From Pseudobacteroides cellulosolvens ATCC 35603 = DSM 2933 (lineage in GTDB: Bacteria > Bacillota > Clostridia > Acetivibrionales > DSM-2933), in assembly GCF_001262605.1 (NCBI RefSeq), contig NZ_LGTC01000001.1, forward strand, positions 5,094,001 to 5,158,000: a stretch of DNA of 64,000 nt. The letters are read 5' to 3'. A program made the translations under genes and the position numbers. The first letter of the stretch is position 1. Every line of letters begins with the position of its first letter. Below the pieces are notes generated by a model. It was given only the letters and a program-made list of their open reading frames with translations, made no database searches and was not told where the DNA came from. Shown piece by piece: positions 1 to 8,483 of this stretch.

Positions 1-23
1 TATGTAAATAAAGAGAGGTTTTT

Positions 24-1051
24 CTACTTTTCTCCCAACCTCAATCCTGGAACAGCATTTAATCTTAAATCACAAAAAGTGCCTTTAATAAACCCATAAT
101 ATGCAGCACATGCAACCATAGCTGCATTATCCGTGCATAACACCGGACTTGGGTACAAAACTTCAATACCCTTTGCCTTTGCATGTTCCTTCATTTGTTT
201 TCTCAAACATCTGTTGGATGCTACACCTCCGGCAAGAGTTATTTTATTTACTTCCATTTTTACCGCAGCATTTACGGTATTTTTAACAAGTACATCCACA
301 ACGGCCTGCTGGAAGCTTGCAGATATATCATTAATGTCATATGCCTCACCTTTTTGTGAAAGGTTATGTAAGTGGTTTAGCACAGCAGTTTTAAGCCCGC
401 TGAAACTGAAATCCAATGAACCTCCATCAAAATAAACCCTGGGGAAGTTAATGGCTTTAGGGTCTCCTTCACCTGCAGCTTTGTCAATAAGCGGCCTCCT
501 GGGTATCCAAGTCCAATTGCCCTGGCAATTTTATCAAACGCCTCCCCAGCTGCATCGTCCCTGGTTTGTCCTAATATTTGGAATTTATCGTAAGACTCGA
601 CATAAACTATATGACTATGACCGCCTGAAGCAACAAGACAAATAAAAGGCGGCTCCAATTCCTCATGCTGAATATAATTCGCAGCGATATGCCCCTCAAT
701 GTGATGAACGCCTACAAGGGGCTTGTCTATGGCAAATGCAAGACCTTTTGCTGCTGAAAGTCCTACCAGCAGTGCACCAACAAGGCCTGGTCCATATGTA
801 ACTCCAATGGCATCCAAATCCTTTAACTTAATTCCCGCTTTATCCAACGCCTCATCTATAACAGGAATCATCAGTTCAACATGCTTCCTTGAAGCAATTT
901 CAGGAACAACCCCGCCATACTTCTGATGAAGGCTTATTTGCGAAGATATTATATTTGAAACAACCTTCCTGCCGTTTAAAACTATTGATGCTGAAGTTTC
1001 ATCACAACTCGTTTCAATTCCCATGATAAGTATATCTTTTTTTGTTTCCAT
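24..1051 (-). pseudogene. tsaD: tRNA threonylcarbamoyladenosine transferase TsaD, interrupted by a -1 frameshift
   Basis: TsaD, with TsaB/TsaE, transfers the threonylcarbamoyl group to A37 of ANN-decoding tRNAs and is normally essential. The N-terminal part has the ASKHA start GIETSCDETS and the metal-binding HIEGH motif; the C-terminal part has DFSFSGLKTA and GGVASNRCLR. They lie in different frames. At about 491-497 the sense strand reads GGAGGCCGCTTATTGAC, where the family motif GGPLID needs one more base (GGCCCG). Restoring one C gives an uninterrupted protein of normal length (about 340 residues). I place the start at 1051 (METKKDIL) because AAGGGAG lies just upstream; the ATG at 1072 is upstream of that site. 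The missing base is in a short C run, so a sequencing or assembly error is as likely as a real mutation. It is the last gene of a minus-strand series after uppP. Confidence 0.9.
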
Positions 1052-1102
1052 GGCCTTAACTCCCTTATGCACATGTTCTGCTAAGTTATTTATTTAACAC
1101 TA

Positions 1103-1891
1103 CTAAAAATATATGTGGAAGAATAATTGATCCAGCACAACCAATCCACCTAATACAAACACATAATATGAAAATGATCTTAAATTACCCTTTGCTAGAA
1201 TCTTCAGCATAAACTTTATTGCAAAATATCCCGAAATTGCAGCTGCTACCATTCCTAGAAACAAAGGCATCATTTCAATTTGTACCGAAGCCTTGTCTTT
1301 TATTAGATCCAATCCTTCATCAGCTGCTGCGGCAAGAATAATTGGGATTGACAACAGGAATGAAAACCTTGCAGCAAATTCCCTGTTGAGTCCTCTGAAC
1401 AAAGCTCCCGCAATAGTGAGGCCAGATCTTGATATTGCAGGCATAATGGCTATTCCCTGGGCAATACCAATAAGCACTGCATCAGCCATAGTTGTTTCCT
1501 TTTCCCCTTTGTTCTTGGTTTTAATAGATTCAGCAAACCACAATATGAGTCCCGTAACTATAAATTCAATACCTAATGAAGCACCTGAATGCAAAAGATC
1601 CTCAATAATATTTTTAAGAGCAAATGCAATAGCCAGTGTAGGAATTGTTCCCACCACTATTAAAAGGGTAAGCTTGCTGAAGGGATTTTTTATAATTTCA
1701 ATAATATCCTTACGAAATACTGCAACTACGGCAATAAGAGTAGCAAGATGGACAGCTATGTCAAATGTAGCAACACCTTCCTTAAGCCCAAAAATCTGCT
1801 GAAATAATACCAAATGCCCTGAACTGCTTATTGGTAAAAACTCCGTCAAACCTTGAATTATTCCCAGTATAATACCTTGTAAAATATCCAT
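1103..1891 (-). CDS. uppP: Undecaprenyl-diphosphatase UppP (BacA family)
   Basis: Integral membrane phosphatase that converts undecaprenyl pyrophosphate to the monophosphate, recycling the lipid carrier for peptidoglycan and teichoic acid synthesis; overexpression gives bacitracin resistance in other bacteria. The 262-residue length is typical. The two family signatures are present: GLTEFLPISSSGHL near residues 14-27 (catalytic Glu/Ser region) and PAISRSG near residue 150. About seven to eight hydrophobic segments are visible. It starts with ATG after a GAGG-type ribosome site and is followed 30-50 bases later by tsaD on the same strand. A 395-bp gap with a repeat element separates it from lonB upstream, so it probably has its own promoter. 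Confidence 0.96.
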   Translation of the reverse strand: MDILQGIILGIIQGLTEFLPISSSGHLVLFQQIFGLKEGVATFDIAVHLATLIAVVAVFRKDIIEIIKNPFSKLTLLIVVGTIPTLAIAFALKNIIEDLLHSGASLGIEFIVTGLILWFAESIKTKNKGEKETTMADAVLIGIAQGIAIMPAISRSGLTIAGALFRGLNREFAARFSFLLSIPIILAAAADEGLDLIKDKASVQIEMMPLFLGMVAAAISGYFAIKFMLKILAKGNLRSFSYYVFVLGGLVVLDQLFFHIYF

Positions 1892-2152
1892 TATTCCCTC
1901 ACCTCGTTGATTTTCTCTTTCTAAAATGAAATTACTTAATATATAAGATTTATAGCATTTTTAGTATATACTATAAATCTTACATTTCCCTTACAAATAA
2001 CTTACAAAATTCAAAGCATTAATAATCTAATGATTAATAACCCCAATAAAATGAAATTCAACAACTATTTTATAGCAAATTATACTAAAATGCAAAATTT
2101 TATTGTATGTATAAATTATATGTCTATATTCTCTTCCATATTAAATATAATT

Positions 2153-2279
2153 GGAACTATATGTTTTGCAATAATCATTTTACGTTTTTAATTATTGCAA
2201 AACATTTTCCTTGATTCATATGTCGCGAAAATTTGATTTTTATCATGCAAATTTTCCATTCATGTATTAATATAGTTCC
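2153..2279. repeat. Double-hairpin interspersed element, copy 1 (uppP-lonB gap)
   Basis: This fills most of the otherwise empty 1892-2286 gap; the remainder is AT-rich with nothing recognisable. The element is bounded by a perfect 9-bp inverted repeat, GGAACTATA (2153-2161) and TATAGTTCC (2271-2279). Inside are two hairpins: TGTTTTGCAATAAT pairing with ATTATTGCAAAACA, and GAAAATTTG pairing with CAAATTTTC. About 100 bp is highly similar to 38401-38518, where the second hairpin has different bases but still pairs. It is non-coding. It could be a small MITE-like mobile element, or a structured 3' UTR or terminator of lonB. Confidence 0.75.
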
Positions 2280-2286
2280 AAAATCA

Positions 2287-3966
2287 TTATAGTCGTGCCT
2301 GTGCTGTCAATATGTTTAAAGACGGGCCCTGTATTATTACTTCATCAGTAACCTCTTCGTCCTTATTCGCCACATGCTCAATGACCTGATTTATATCCTC
2401 AACCGGAATAACTTCAATTCCTATGTCTTTATATATTTCCTGCCAATTTTCCTTTGGGATGAGCACTTTTTTAACTCCAGCCATCTTTGCAGCTTCAACT
2501 TTTGCAGTAACTCCACCTACTGGCTTTACCTTTCCCTTGATTGATATTTCCCCGGTCATGGCAATTTCGCTGCTTACAGGAATATTCTTTATTGCCGAAT
2601 ATATGGCTGCAAATACAGCTATTCCAGCAGATGGGCCATCAATCGGCATACCCCCGGGGAAATTTAAATGAATGTCATACTTTCTACATTCTATCCCAAG
2701 CACCTTTTTAAACACAGTTATAACATTGTCAACTGATGATTTTGCAGTCCCTGCCCTTTTTAATTTATGGCCTCTTCCATCCAGCTCTTCCTCTTCAATT
2801 ATCCCTGTAACAGTTAGTTTACCCTTTTCATCTTCTGCCTCAATCGCAGTAGCTTCAATATCAATAACTACTCCTGTGCTGCTTCCTAGTACTGCAAGGC
2901 CGTTTATGCACCCAACAAACTCTCCCGCACTTACTTTCTTTTCTGTTCTCGGACTGTACCGTCCGAATTCAATCACCCATTCAACATCTTTTCTGGCAAT
3001 TGTACTCCTTCCTTCAATCAATGCCGATCCGCCTGCTATCTGAATAATATTTACCGCATCCCTTCCATTTTGTGCGTATTTTGCTACTACTTCCTCTACG
3101 CCTTCCTCTGTCTTAAATCCACCTCTTATGGCAGCATTTTTTGCAATTTTTGACACTTCATCAAACTGCAGAGGCCTGAAATAAACTTCCACGCATCTAG
3201 ACCTAATTGCTGCAGGTATTTCCTCAGCCTGCCTGGTAGTTGCTCCAACCAGTCTGAAATCAGCAGGAAGGCCTTTTTGGAATATATCATGTATATGTGA
3301 AGGAATGTTATTATCCTCCGAACTATAATAAGCACTCTCCATTATTACCTTTCTATCCTCAAGTATCTTTAAAAGCTTATTCATCTGTATGGGATGCAAT
3401 TCTCCAATTTCATCTAAAAACAGCATGCCTCCATGTGCACGTGTTACCGCCCCTGGCTTCGGCTGTGGTACACCTGCTGCACCATAAGCACCTGCTCCTT
3501 GATATATCGGATCATGCACAGATCCTATAAGGGGGTCGGCTATACCTCTCTCATCAAATCTCAGAGTGGTTGCATCCATTTCAACAAATTTTGCTTCTTT
3601 TTTAAACGGTGAGATTGGGCTTTGTCTGGCTTCCTCAAGAATAACCCTCGCAGCAGCAGTTTTTCCTACACCAGGAGGTCCATAGATAATAACATGCTGC
3701 GGATTCGGACCGCACAATGCAGCCCTAAGTGCTTTTATACCTTGCTCCTGTCCTACGATATCATTGATTGAAGCAGGTCTGGTCTTTTCTGAAAGCGGTT
3801 CTGTAAGTTTTATTTCCCGAAGCCTTTTAAGCTTATCCAATTCCTTTTTTGACTCTTTCTCAATTGCACCTTTATTACTTTGTTGAGACTTTAGCAGGTT
3901 AAGAAAATACAGCCCAATAATCAAAGTAAAGAAAAATTGTATGAAAAATAAAATACCTGTAAGCAT
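2287..3966 (-). CDS. lonB: ATP-dependent protease LonB
   Basis: Membrane-anchored AAA+ serine protease of the LonB type, which in Bacillus works in the forespore under SigF. Residues 3-25 form one hydrophobic anchor. The AAA module has Walker A GPPGVGKT at 96-103 and Walker B GMLFLDEIGE; the C-terminal Lon protease domain carries the catalytic-serine motif DGPSAGIA and the downstream lysine region (KVKPVGGV). The 559-residue length fits LonB, which lacks the large N domain of LonA. The ATG follows GGAGG with 7-base spacing. It lies downstream of clpX but is separated from it by a terminator, so it is probably transcribed on its own. Confidence 0.95.
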   Translation of the reverse strand: MLTGILFFIQFFFTLIIGLYFLNLLKSQQSNKGAIEKESKKELDKLKRLREIKLTEPLSEKTRPASINDIVGQEQGIKALRAALCGPNPQHVIIYGPPGVGKTAAARVILEEARQSPISPFKKEAKFVEMDATTLRFDERGIADPLIGSVHDPIYQGAGAYGAAGVPQPKPGAVTRAHGGMLFLDEIGELHPIQMNKLLKILEDRKVIMESAYYSSEDNNIPSHIHDIFQKGLPADFRLVGATTRQAEEIPAAIRSRCVEVYFRPLQFDEVSKIAKNAAIRGGFKTEEGVEEVVAKYAQNGRDAVNIIQIAGGSALIEGRSTIARKDVEWVIEFGRYSPRTEKKVSAGEFVGCINGLAVLGSSTGVVIDIEATAIEAEDEKGKLTVTGIIEEEELDGRGHKLKRAGTAKSSVDNVITVFKKVLGIECRKYDIHLNFPGGMPIDGPSAGIAVFAAIYSAIKNIPVSSEIAMTGEISIKGKVKPVGGVTAKVEAAKMAGVKKVLIPKENWQEIYKDIGIEVIPVEDINQVIEHVANKDEEVTDEVIIQGPSLNILTAQARL

Positions 3967-4104
3967 TAAATAACCTCCTTGGAAAATATAAATCCTTCCT
4001 AATGGATGATTAAAGAATTTATTTCTTTAACATTCCTAAAGTATTATTATTAGCATAGAAAGTCATTTTATGCTGTTTTAAACATTGTTAATATTTAGAG
4101 GACA

Positions 4105-4140
4105 AAATAAAAACGAACTGATTTATTTCACCAGTTCGCT
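4105..4140 (-). terminator. Rho-independent terminator after clpX
   Basis: On the minus strand the stem GCGAACTG/CAGTTCGT with an 11-base loop is followed by TTTTTATTTTG. It sits about 50 bases past the clpX stop and ends the tig-clpP-clpX group. Confidence 0.8.
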
Positions 4141-4190
4141 CTCAGTAATCTATTATTTAGGGCTTTCAAAAATTCATTAATCGTTAATTT

Positions 4191-5489
4191 CTATGATACT
4201 GATTCCCTTTTCATTCGAGACTTCTTTCCTGTTGTTTTTTTTAGAGGCTTTTTATTCTCATTAATAACTATAGCCGGAGTTCCGCTATTTTCAACACAGT
4301 CTCTGTTAATGGTACATTTTTCAACATTTGTAGAGGATGGAATATCATACATGACATCCAGCATAATTTCTTCAAGAATTGCTCTTAATCCTCTTGCACC
4401 TGTATTCCTTGCAATAGCCTTTTCCGCTACAGCATCAAGGGCATCCGGTTCAAACTCAAGTATCACATCATCCATCTCAAAGAGCTTTTGGTATTGCTTG
4501 ATAAGTGCATTCTTGGGCTCTGTGAGAATCTGTACCAGAGCTGCTTTATCAAGAGGATGCAGCTTTACAACAACAGGAAGCCTTCCTACAAACTCGGGTA
4601 TTAATCCAAACTTTAAGAGATCCTGTGGCAAAATGTTCTGCAGGATATTACTAATATCCCTTTCCTTGGCAGTTTCGATTTTTGCTCCAAAACCTAAGGA
4701 CTTCTTACCAATTCTATTTTGTATAATCTTATCGATACCGTCAAAAGCACCTCCACAAATAAAGAGTATATTCGTGGTATCAATCTGTATGAACTCCTGA
4801 TGCGGATGCTTCCTTCCACCTTGAGGAGGTACCGATGCAACTGTACCTTCCAAAATTTTCAAAAGAGCCTGCTGAACTCCCTCACCGCTAACATCTCTTG
4901 TTATTGATGGGTTTTCAGACTTTCTGGCAATTTTGTCTATTTCATCAATATAAATTATACCCTTTTCAGCCTTTTCAATATCATAGTCTGCCGCTTGTAT
5001 CAGCTTGAGAAGAATGTTTTCAACATCTTCCCCAACATAACCTGCTTCAGTCAAAGAAGTAGCATCTGCAATCGCAAAAGGTACATTCAGTATCCTTGCC
5101 AGAGTCTGAGCAAGAAGCGTTTTACCTGATCCTGTAGGACCAAGCATAACAATATTACTCTTCTGCAATTCGGTATCACTGCCCTTTATATCTGAGCCAA
5201 TCCTTTTATAATGGTTATAAACAGCAACAGATAAGGATTTCTTCGCACCTTCCTGACCAATTACATACTGATCAAGAATGGCTTTTATATCCTTTGGTTT
5301 GGGTATTTCACTAAGGTCAGTATCAGCCTTTATATCTTCAAATTCTTCTTCGATAATTTCGGAGCATAATTCTATGCACTCATCGCAAATATATACCCCA
5401 GGACCTGCCACCAACCTCTTGACCTGTTCCTGAGTTTTGCCGCAGAATGAACATTTAAGCTGCTTCTTTTCATCATATCTGGACATCAT
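4191..5489 (-). CDS. clpX: ATP-dependent Clp protease ATP-binding subunit ClpX
   Basis: Hexameric AAA+ unfoldase that feeds substrates to ClpP. The N-terminal zinc-binding domain has four cysteines (C13, C16, C35, C38 in the KCSFCGK and YICDEC motifs). Walker A is GPTGSGKT and Walker B is IIYIDEIDKI; the ClpP-binding loop has the IGF-type sequence LGFGAK and the sensor region has EFVGRLPV. The C-terminus adds a short basic tail (KKTTGKKSRMKR). The length of 432 residues is normal. It starts 13 bases after clpP, so the two are co-transcribed. Two adjacent ATGs are possible starts. Confidence 0.97.
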   Translation of the reverse strand: MMSRYDEKKQLKCSFCGKTQEQVKRLVAGPGVYICDECIELCSEIIEEEFEDIKADTDLSEIPKPKDIKAILDQYVIGQEGAKKSLSVAVYNHYKRIGSDIKGSDTELQKSNIVMLGPTGSGKTLLAQTLARILNVPFAIADATSLTEAGYVGEDVENILLKLIQAADYDIEKAEKGIIYIDEIDKIARKSENPSITRDVSGEGVQQALLKILEGTVASVPPQGGRKHPHQEFIQIDTTNILFICGGAFDGIDKIIQNRIGKKSLGFGAKIETAKERDISNILQNILPQDLLKFGLIPEFVGRLPVVVKLHPLDKAALVQILTEPKNALIKQYQKLFEMDDVILEFEPDALDAVAEKAIARNTGARGLRAILEEIMLDVMYDIPSSTNVEKCTINRDCVENSGTPAIVINENKKPLKKTTGKKSRMKRESVS

Positions 5490-5502
5490 TCCACCTCATT
5501 TA

Positions 5503-6084
5503 TTATCTTCTATACATAACTTCGTCCACTAAGCCGTATGCTTTTGCATCTTCTGCCGACATGAAAAAGTCTCTCTCAACATCTTTTTCTATAATATCAA
5601 GAGGTTTGCCTGTGTTTTCACTTAAAATTCTGTTCAGCTTACTTTTTATTTTGAGCAGCCATTCAGTATGAATCTTTATATCAGTAGCTTGCCCGCGAAC
5701 ACCGCCTAGAGGCTGGTGTATCATTATTTCTGCATTTGGAAGTGCAAACCTTTTTCCCTTTGTTCCTGCCGATAATAAGAATGCTCCCATACTTGCCGCC
5801 ATACCGACACATATAGTAGAAACATCAGGCCTAACATGCTGCATTGTATCGTAAATTGCAAACCCGGATGTAACTGATCCTCCTGGACTATTTATATAAA
5901 ACTGTATATCCTTGTCCGGATCTTCCGCTTCTAAGAAAAGCATTTGTGCAACTATAAGACTTGCAGTAACATCATTAACTTCATCACTTAAAACTATTAT
6001 CCTATCCTTTAGAAGTCTTGAATAAATATCATATGACCTCTCACCTCGGTTAGTTTGTTCTACAACTATTGGAACAAGACTCAT
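5503..6084 (-). CDS. clpP: ATP-dependent Clp protease proteolytic subunit ClpP
   Basis: Serine peptidase that forms the double-heptamer chamber used by ClpX. The catalytic serine is S98 in GMAASMGAFLL, the histidine is H123 in MIHQPLGG, and the third residue is the Asp in VERDFFMSA. The 193-residue length matches the family, with a short N-terminal stretch before the axial-loop region (VPIVVEQTNRGERSYDIYSRLL). ATG follows AAGGAGG. It stands between tig and clpX on the same strand, the common Firmicute order. Confidence 0.97.
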   Translation of the reverse strand: MSLVPIVVEQTNRGERSYDIYSRLLKDRIIVLSDEVNDVTASLIVAQMLFLEAEDPDKDIQFYINSPGGSVTSGFAIYDTMQHVRPDVSTICVGMAASMGAFLLSAGTKGKRFALPNAEIMIHQPLGGVRGQATDIKIHTEWLLKIKSKLNRILSENTGKPLDIIEKDVERDFFMSAEDAKAYGLVDEVMYRR

Positions 6085-6191
6085 TGCGTTGGCCTCCTTT
6101 TTTATTATATTATATTATTTCCCACTTATGGATCGATTAAAAACTAATTTCTGTTAAATTAAAAGCTATCAATATATTAATTTAGAAGTTA

Positions 6192-7478
6192 TTAAACAAC
6201 CTTTGCATTTTCCATAAGGAAATTGATTGTTTTTACAACTGCCAAATCTTTCTTAATATATTCTATATCGTCATCTTTTAAATGTTTCTTAAATTCTTCC
6301 TCATCTTGCTTATAATTTCCTGCAAGTTTTTTTATTTCCTCGTCAATTTCTTCTTGAGAAACTTCTATTTTCTCCAAATCAACGATTTTATCAATAATCA
6401 GTTGGTTTAAAACATCCTTCTCAGCTCTTGATCTAAATTGTTCTATGATAGCATCCTGGGAAATACCATAAGCACTCATATATCTGTTGATATCAAGTCC
6501 TTGATATCTAAGCCTCATATCAAAATCACGTATCAAAACATCTATTTGCTGGTTAATCATTACTTCTGGAATGTCCACTGTAGTGCTTTCAGCTATTTTA
6601 TCCAGCAGTGCCGTTTCAGTTTCATGCTTTGCGTTTGCTTCAGCTCTTTCAACAAGCTTCTTCTTTAAATCTTCCTTATATTCAGCTAAAGTGTCGAACT
6701 CACTTATATCCTGTGCAAATTCATCATCTATTTCAGGGTATTCCTTAATTTTAACATCGTTGATCTTAACTTTGAAAAGTGCAGCCTTTCCATCTAACTC
6801 TTCTTTACCGTAGTTTTCAGGGAAAGAAACATTAACATCAACTTCATCTCCAGCTTTTGCACCGATGAGCTGCTCTTCAAATCCGGGTATAAACTGACCT
6901 GACCCTATCTTAAGGCTGTAATTTTCGCCCTTGCCGCCTTCAAATGCAACACCATCAATGAACCCCTCAAAATCGATAACCGCCATATCTCCATCTTCTA
7001 TAACTCTATCTTCAGCAGATACTATTCTGGCACTTTTTTCAACTACTAATTTAAATTCATTTTCAACATCTTCATCTGTTACGTTTGCTTCAACTTTTTG
7101 AACTTCTACGCCTTTATATTCACCTAACTCAACCTCAGGCTTAACTGTAACCTTTGCAGTAAAAATGAGGTTTTGTCCACTTCCAATTTGCTTTATATCA
7201 ACTTCCGGTTTGTCAACAGGATCGATATTATTTTCTGTAATTGCTTCTTCATATGCTTCAGGACAAATTATGTTAATTGCATCTTCATACAATACGCCCT
7301 CACCATAAGCTCTTTCAACTATATGTCTAGGTGCCTTTCCTTTTCTAAATCCCTGAACATTGAATTTTGATGCATTCTTCAAAAAGGATTTTTGCATTCC
7401 TTCTTCAAATTTGGCTGCATCCACCTCAATCTCCAATTGAATAACATTTTTTTCGATATTCTCAATTTTAACGTTCAT
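6192..7478 (-). CDS. tig: Trigger factor
   Basis: Ribosome-associated chaperone with peptidyl-prolyl isomerase activity. The N-terminal ribosome-binding domain carries the signature FRKGKAPRHIVE around residues 44-55. The middle FKBP-type domain (about 150-245) has GDMAVIDFEGFIDG and LIGAKAGDEVDVNVSFPENYG, and the C-terminal substrate-binding arms are helical and charged. The 428 residues are a full-length protein. It precedes clpP-clpX, the conserved tig-clpP-clpX arrangement of protein quality control genes. The ATG is preceded by GGGAGG. Confidence 0.97.
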   Translation of the reverse strand: MNVKIENIEKNVIQLEIEVDAAKFEEGMQKSFLKNASKFNVQGFRKGKAPRHIVERAYGEGVLYEDAINIICPEAYEEAITENNIDPVDKPEVDIKQIGSGQNLIFTAKVTVKPEVELGEYKGVEVQKVEANVTDEDVENEFKLVVEKSARIVSAEDRVIEDGDMAVIDFEGFIDGVAFEGGKGENYSLKIGSGQFIPGFEEQLIGAKAGDEVDVNVSFPENYGKEELDGKAALFKVKINDVKIKEYPEIDDEFAQDISEFDTLAEYKEDLKKKLVERAEANAKHETETALLDKIAESTTVDIPEVMINQQIDVLIRDFDMRLRYQGLDINRYMSAYGISQDAIIEQFRSRAEKDVLNQLIIDKIVDLEKIEVSQEEIDEEIKKLAGNYKQDEEEFKKHLKDDDIEYIKKDLAVVKTINFLMENAKVV

Positions 7479-7687
7479 CTTAACGCCAATCCTCCCATTA
7501 TATGTAATATTTTATCTACACCAGTAAATTTGCAGATGTCTGCCATGAAAACCGGTAATAATCGTTATAGTCAGTATAATCAGTCAAACTCTAAAGGAAT
7601 CCCTGCCATTTGTCTATAAAACAGTCATTCCATTATAACATAAAACATTCTCAAATTCCAATAATAACGCACGAAAATTTTAATATT

Positions 7688-8398
7688 TTAATCATTTTCG
7701 CATATTTTTATCGGTTTAAAATCAAGATAGTCAGCTGATATTAATTTGAACTCCAATCCGTTATTATTCCCAACTACTGCATTTTTATAACTTTCCCCAT
7801 GCAAATGACCATATATACATAGACTAACATTATATTGGCACATCAATTCTACAAAGCCTGTAGGTTCTTTTTTAGAATTGAACGGTGGGTAATGCATTGC
7901 AACGACTATATATTTCCCATCCTCTACAGGTGCACTTTTAAGGGATAGCTCCAATCTCTGTATCTCTCTGTTGTATATCTTTCTGTCATCACTGCCAAAA
8001 CCGTCATCACCGGGACTTATCCACCCTCTTGTACCACAAACAATCACACTACCCAGATTATAGCTGTTATTTTGCATAAACTCAATTGTTCTAAACCCAT
8101 TAGCAGTAAGGAACTGCTGCAGCTTGCTGTGAGTTGTCCACCAATAGTCATGGTTGCCCTTGGAAATTATCTTCCTTCCCGGAAGGCTTTCAATAAACTC
8201 GAAGTCTGCTTTAGCCTGGTCAATATAGGTTGCCCATGATATATCGCCCGGAATAATTACAATATCATCGTCCTTTATTGTCTCCAGCCAATTGATTTTT
8301 AGCTTCTCCATATAATTGGACCATTTCCATCCAAACACATCCATCGGTTTATCTATGGATATGGCCAAATGAAGATCTGAAATAGCATAAATAGCCAA
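7688..8398 (-). CDS. Calcineurin-like metallophosphoesterase
   Basis: Predicted cytoplasmic binuclear-metal phosphoesterase of 236 residues. The five metallophosphoesterase motifs are visible: DLHL (8-11), GDISWA, GNHDYW, a later His in VVAMHYPPF, and GHLHG. The variant with a tryptophan-rich GNHDYWW and the opening YAISDLHL resembles the YkuE/YaeI-like family of unknown substrate found in many clostridia. The gene lies between uvrC and tig on the same strand, with about 85 and 210 bases on either side, so operon membership is uncertain. Substrate cannot be assigned from sequence. Confidence 0.85.
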   Translation of the reverse strand: MAIYAISDLHLAISIDKPMDVFGWKWSNYMEKLKINWLETIKDDDIVIIPGDISWATYIDQAKADFEFIESLPGRKIISKGNHDYWWTTHSKLQQFLTANGFRTIEFMQNNSYNLGSVIVCGTRGWISPGDDGFGSDDRKIYNREIQRLELSLKSAPVEDGKYIVVAMHYPPFNSKKEPTGFVELMCQYNVSLCIYGHLHGESYKNAVVGNNNGLEFKLISADYLDFKPIKICEND

Positions 8399-8483
8399 AC
8401 TTATTTTCCCCTTTATACACGTTTATACTCAACATTATAAATTATGGTGTAAAATATACCATAACTTCTTAGACATCTAAAAA

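Noticed and set aside
133..435. Plus-strand ORF opposite tsaD
   Set aside because: It is a reverse-strand shadow of the tsaD coding region, with no ribosome site or recognisable product.
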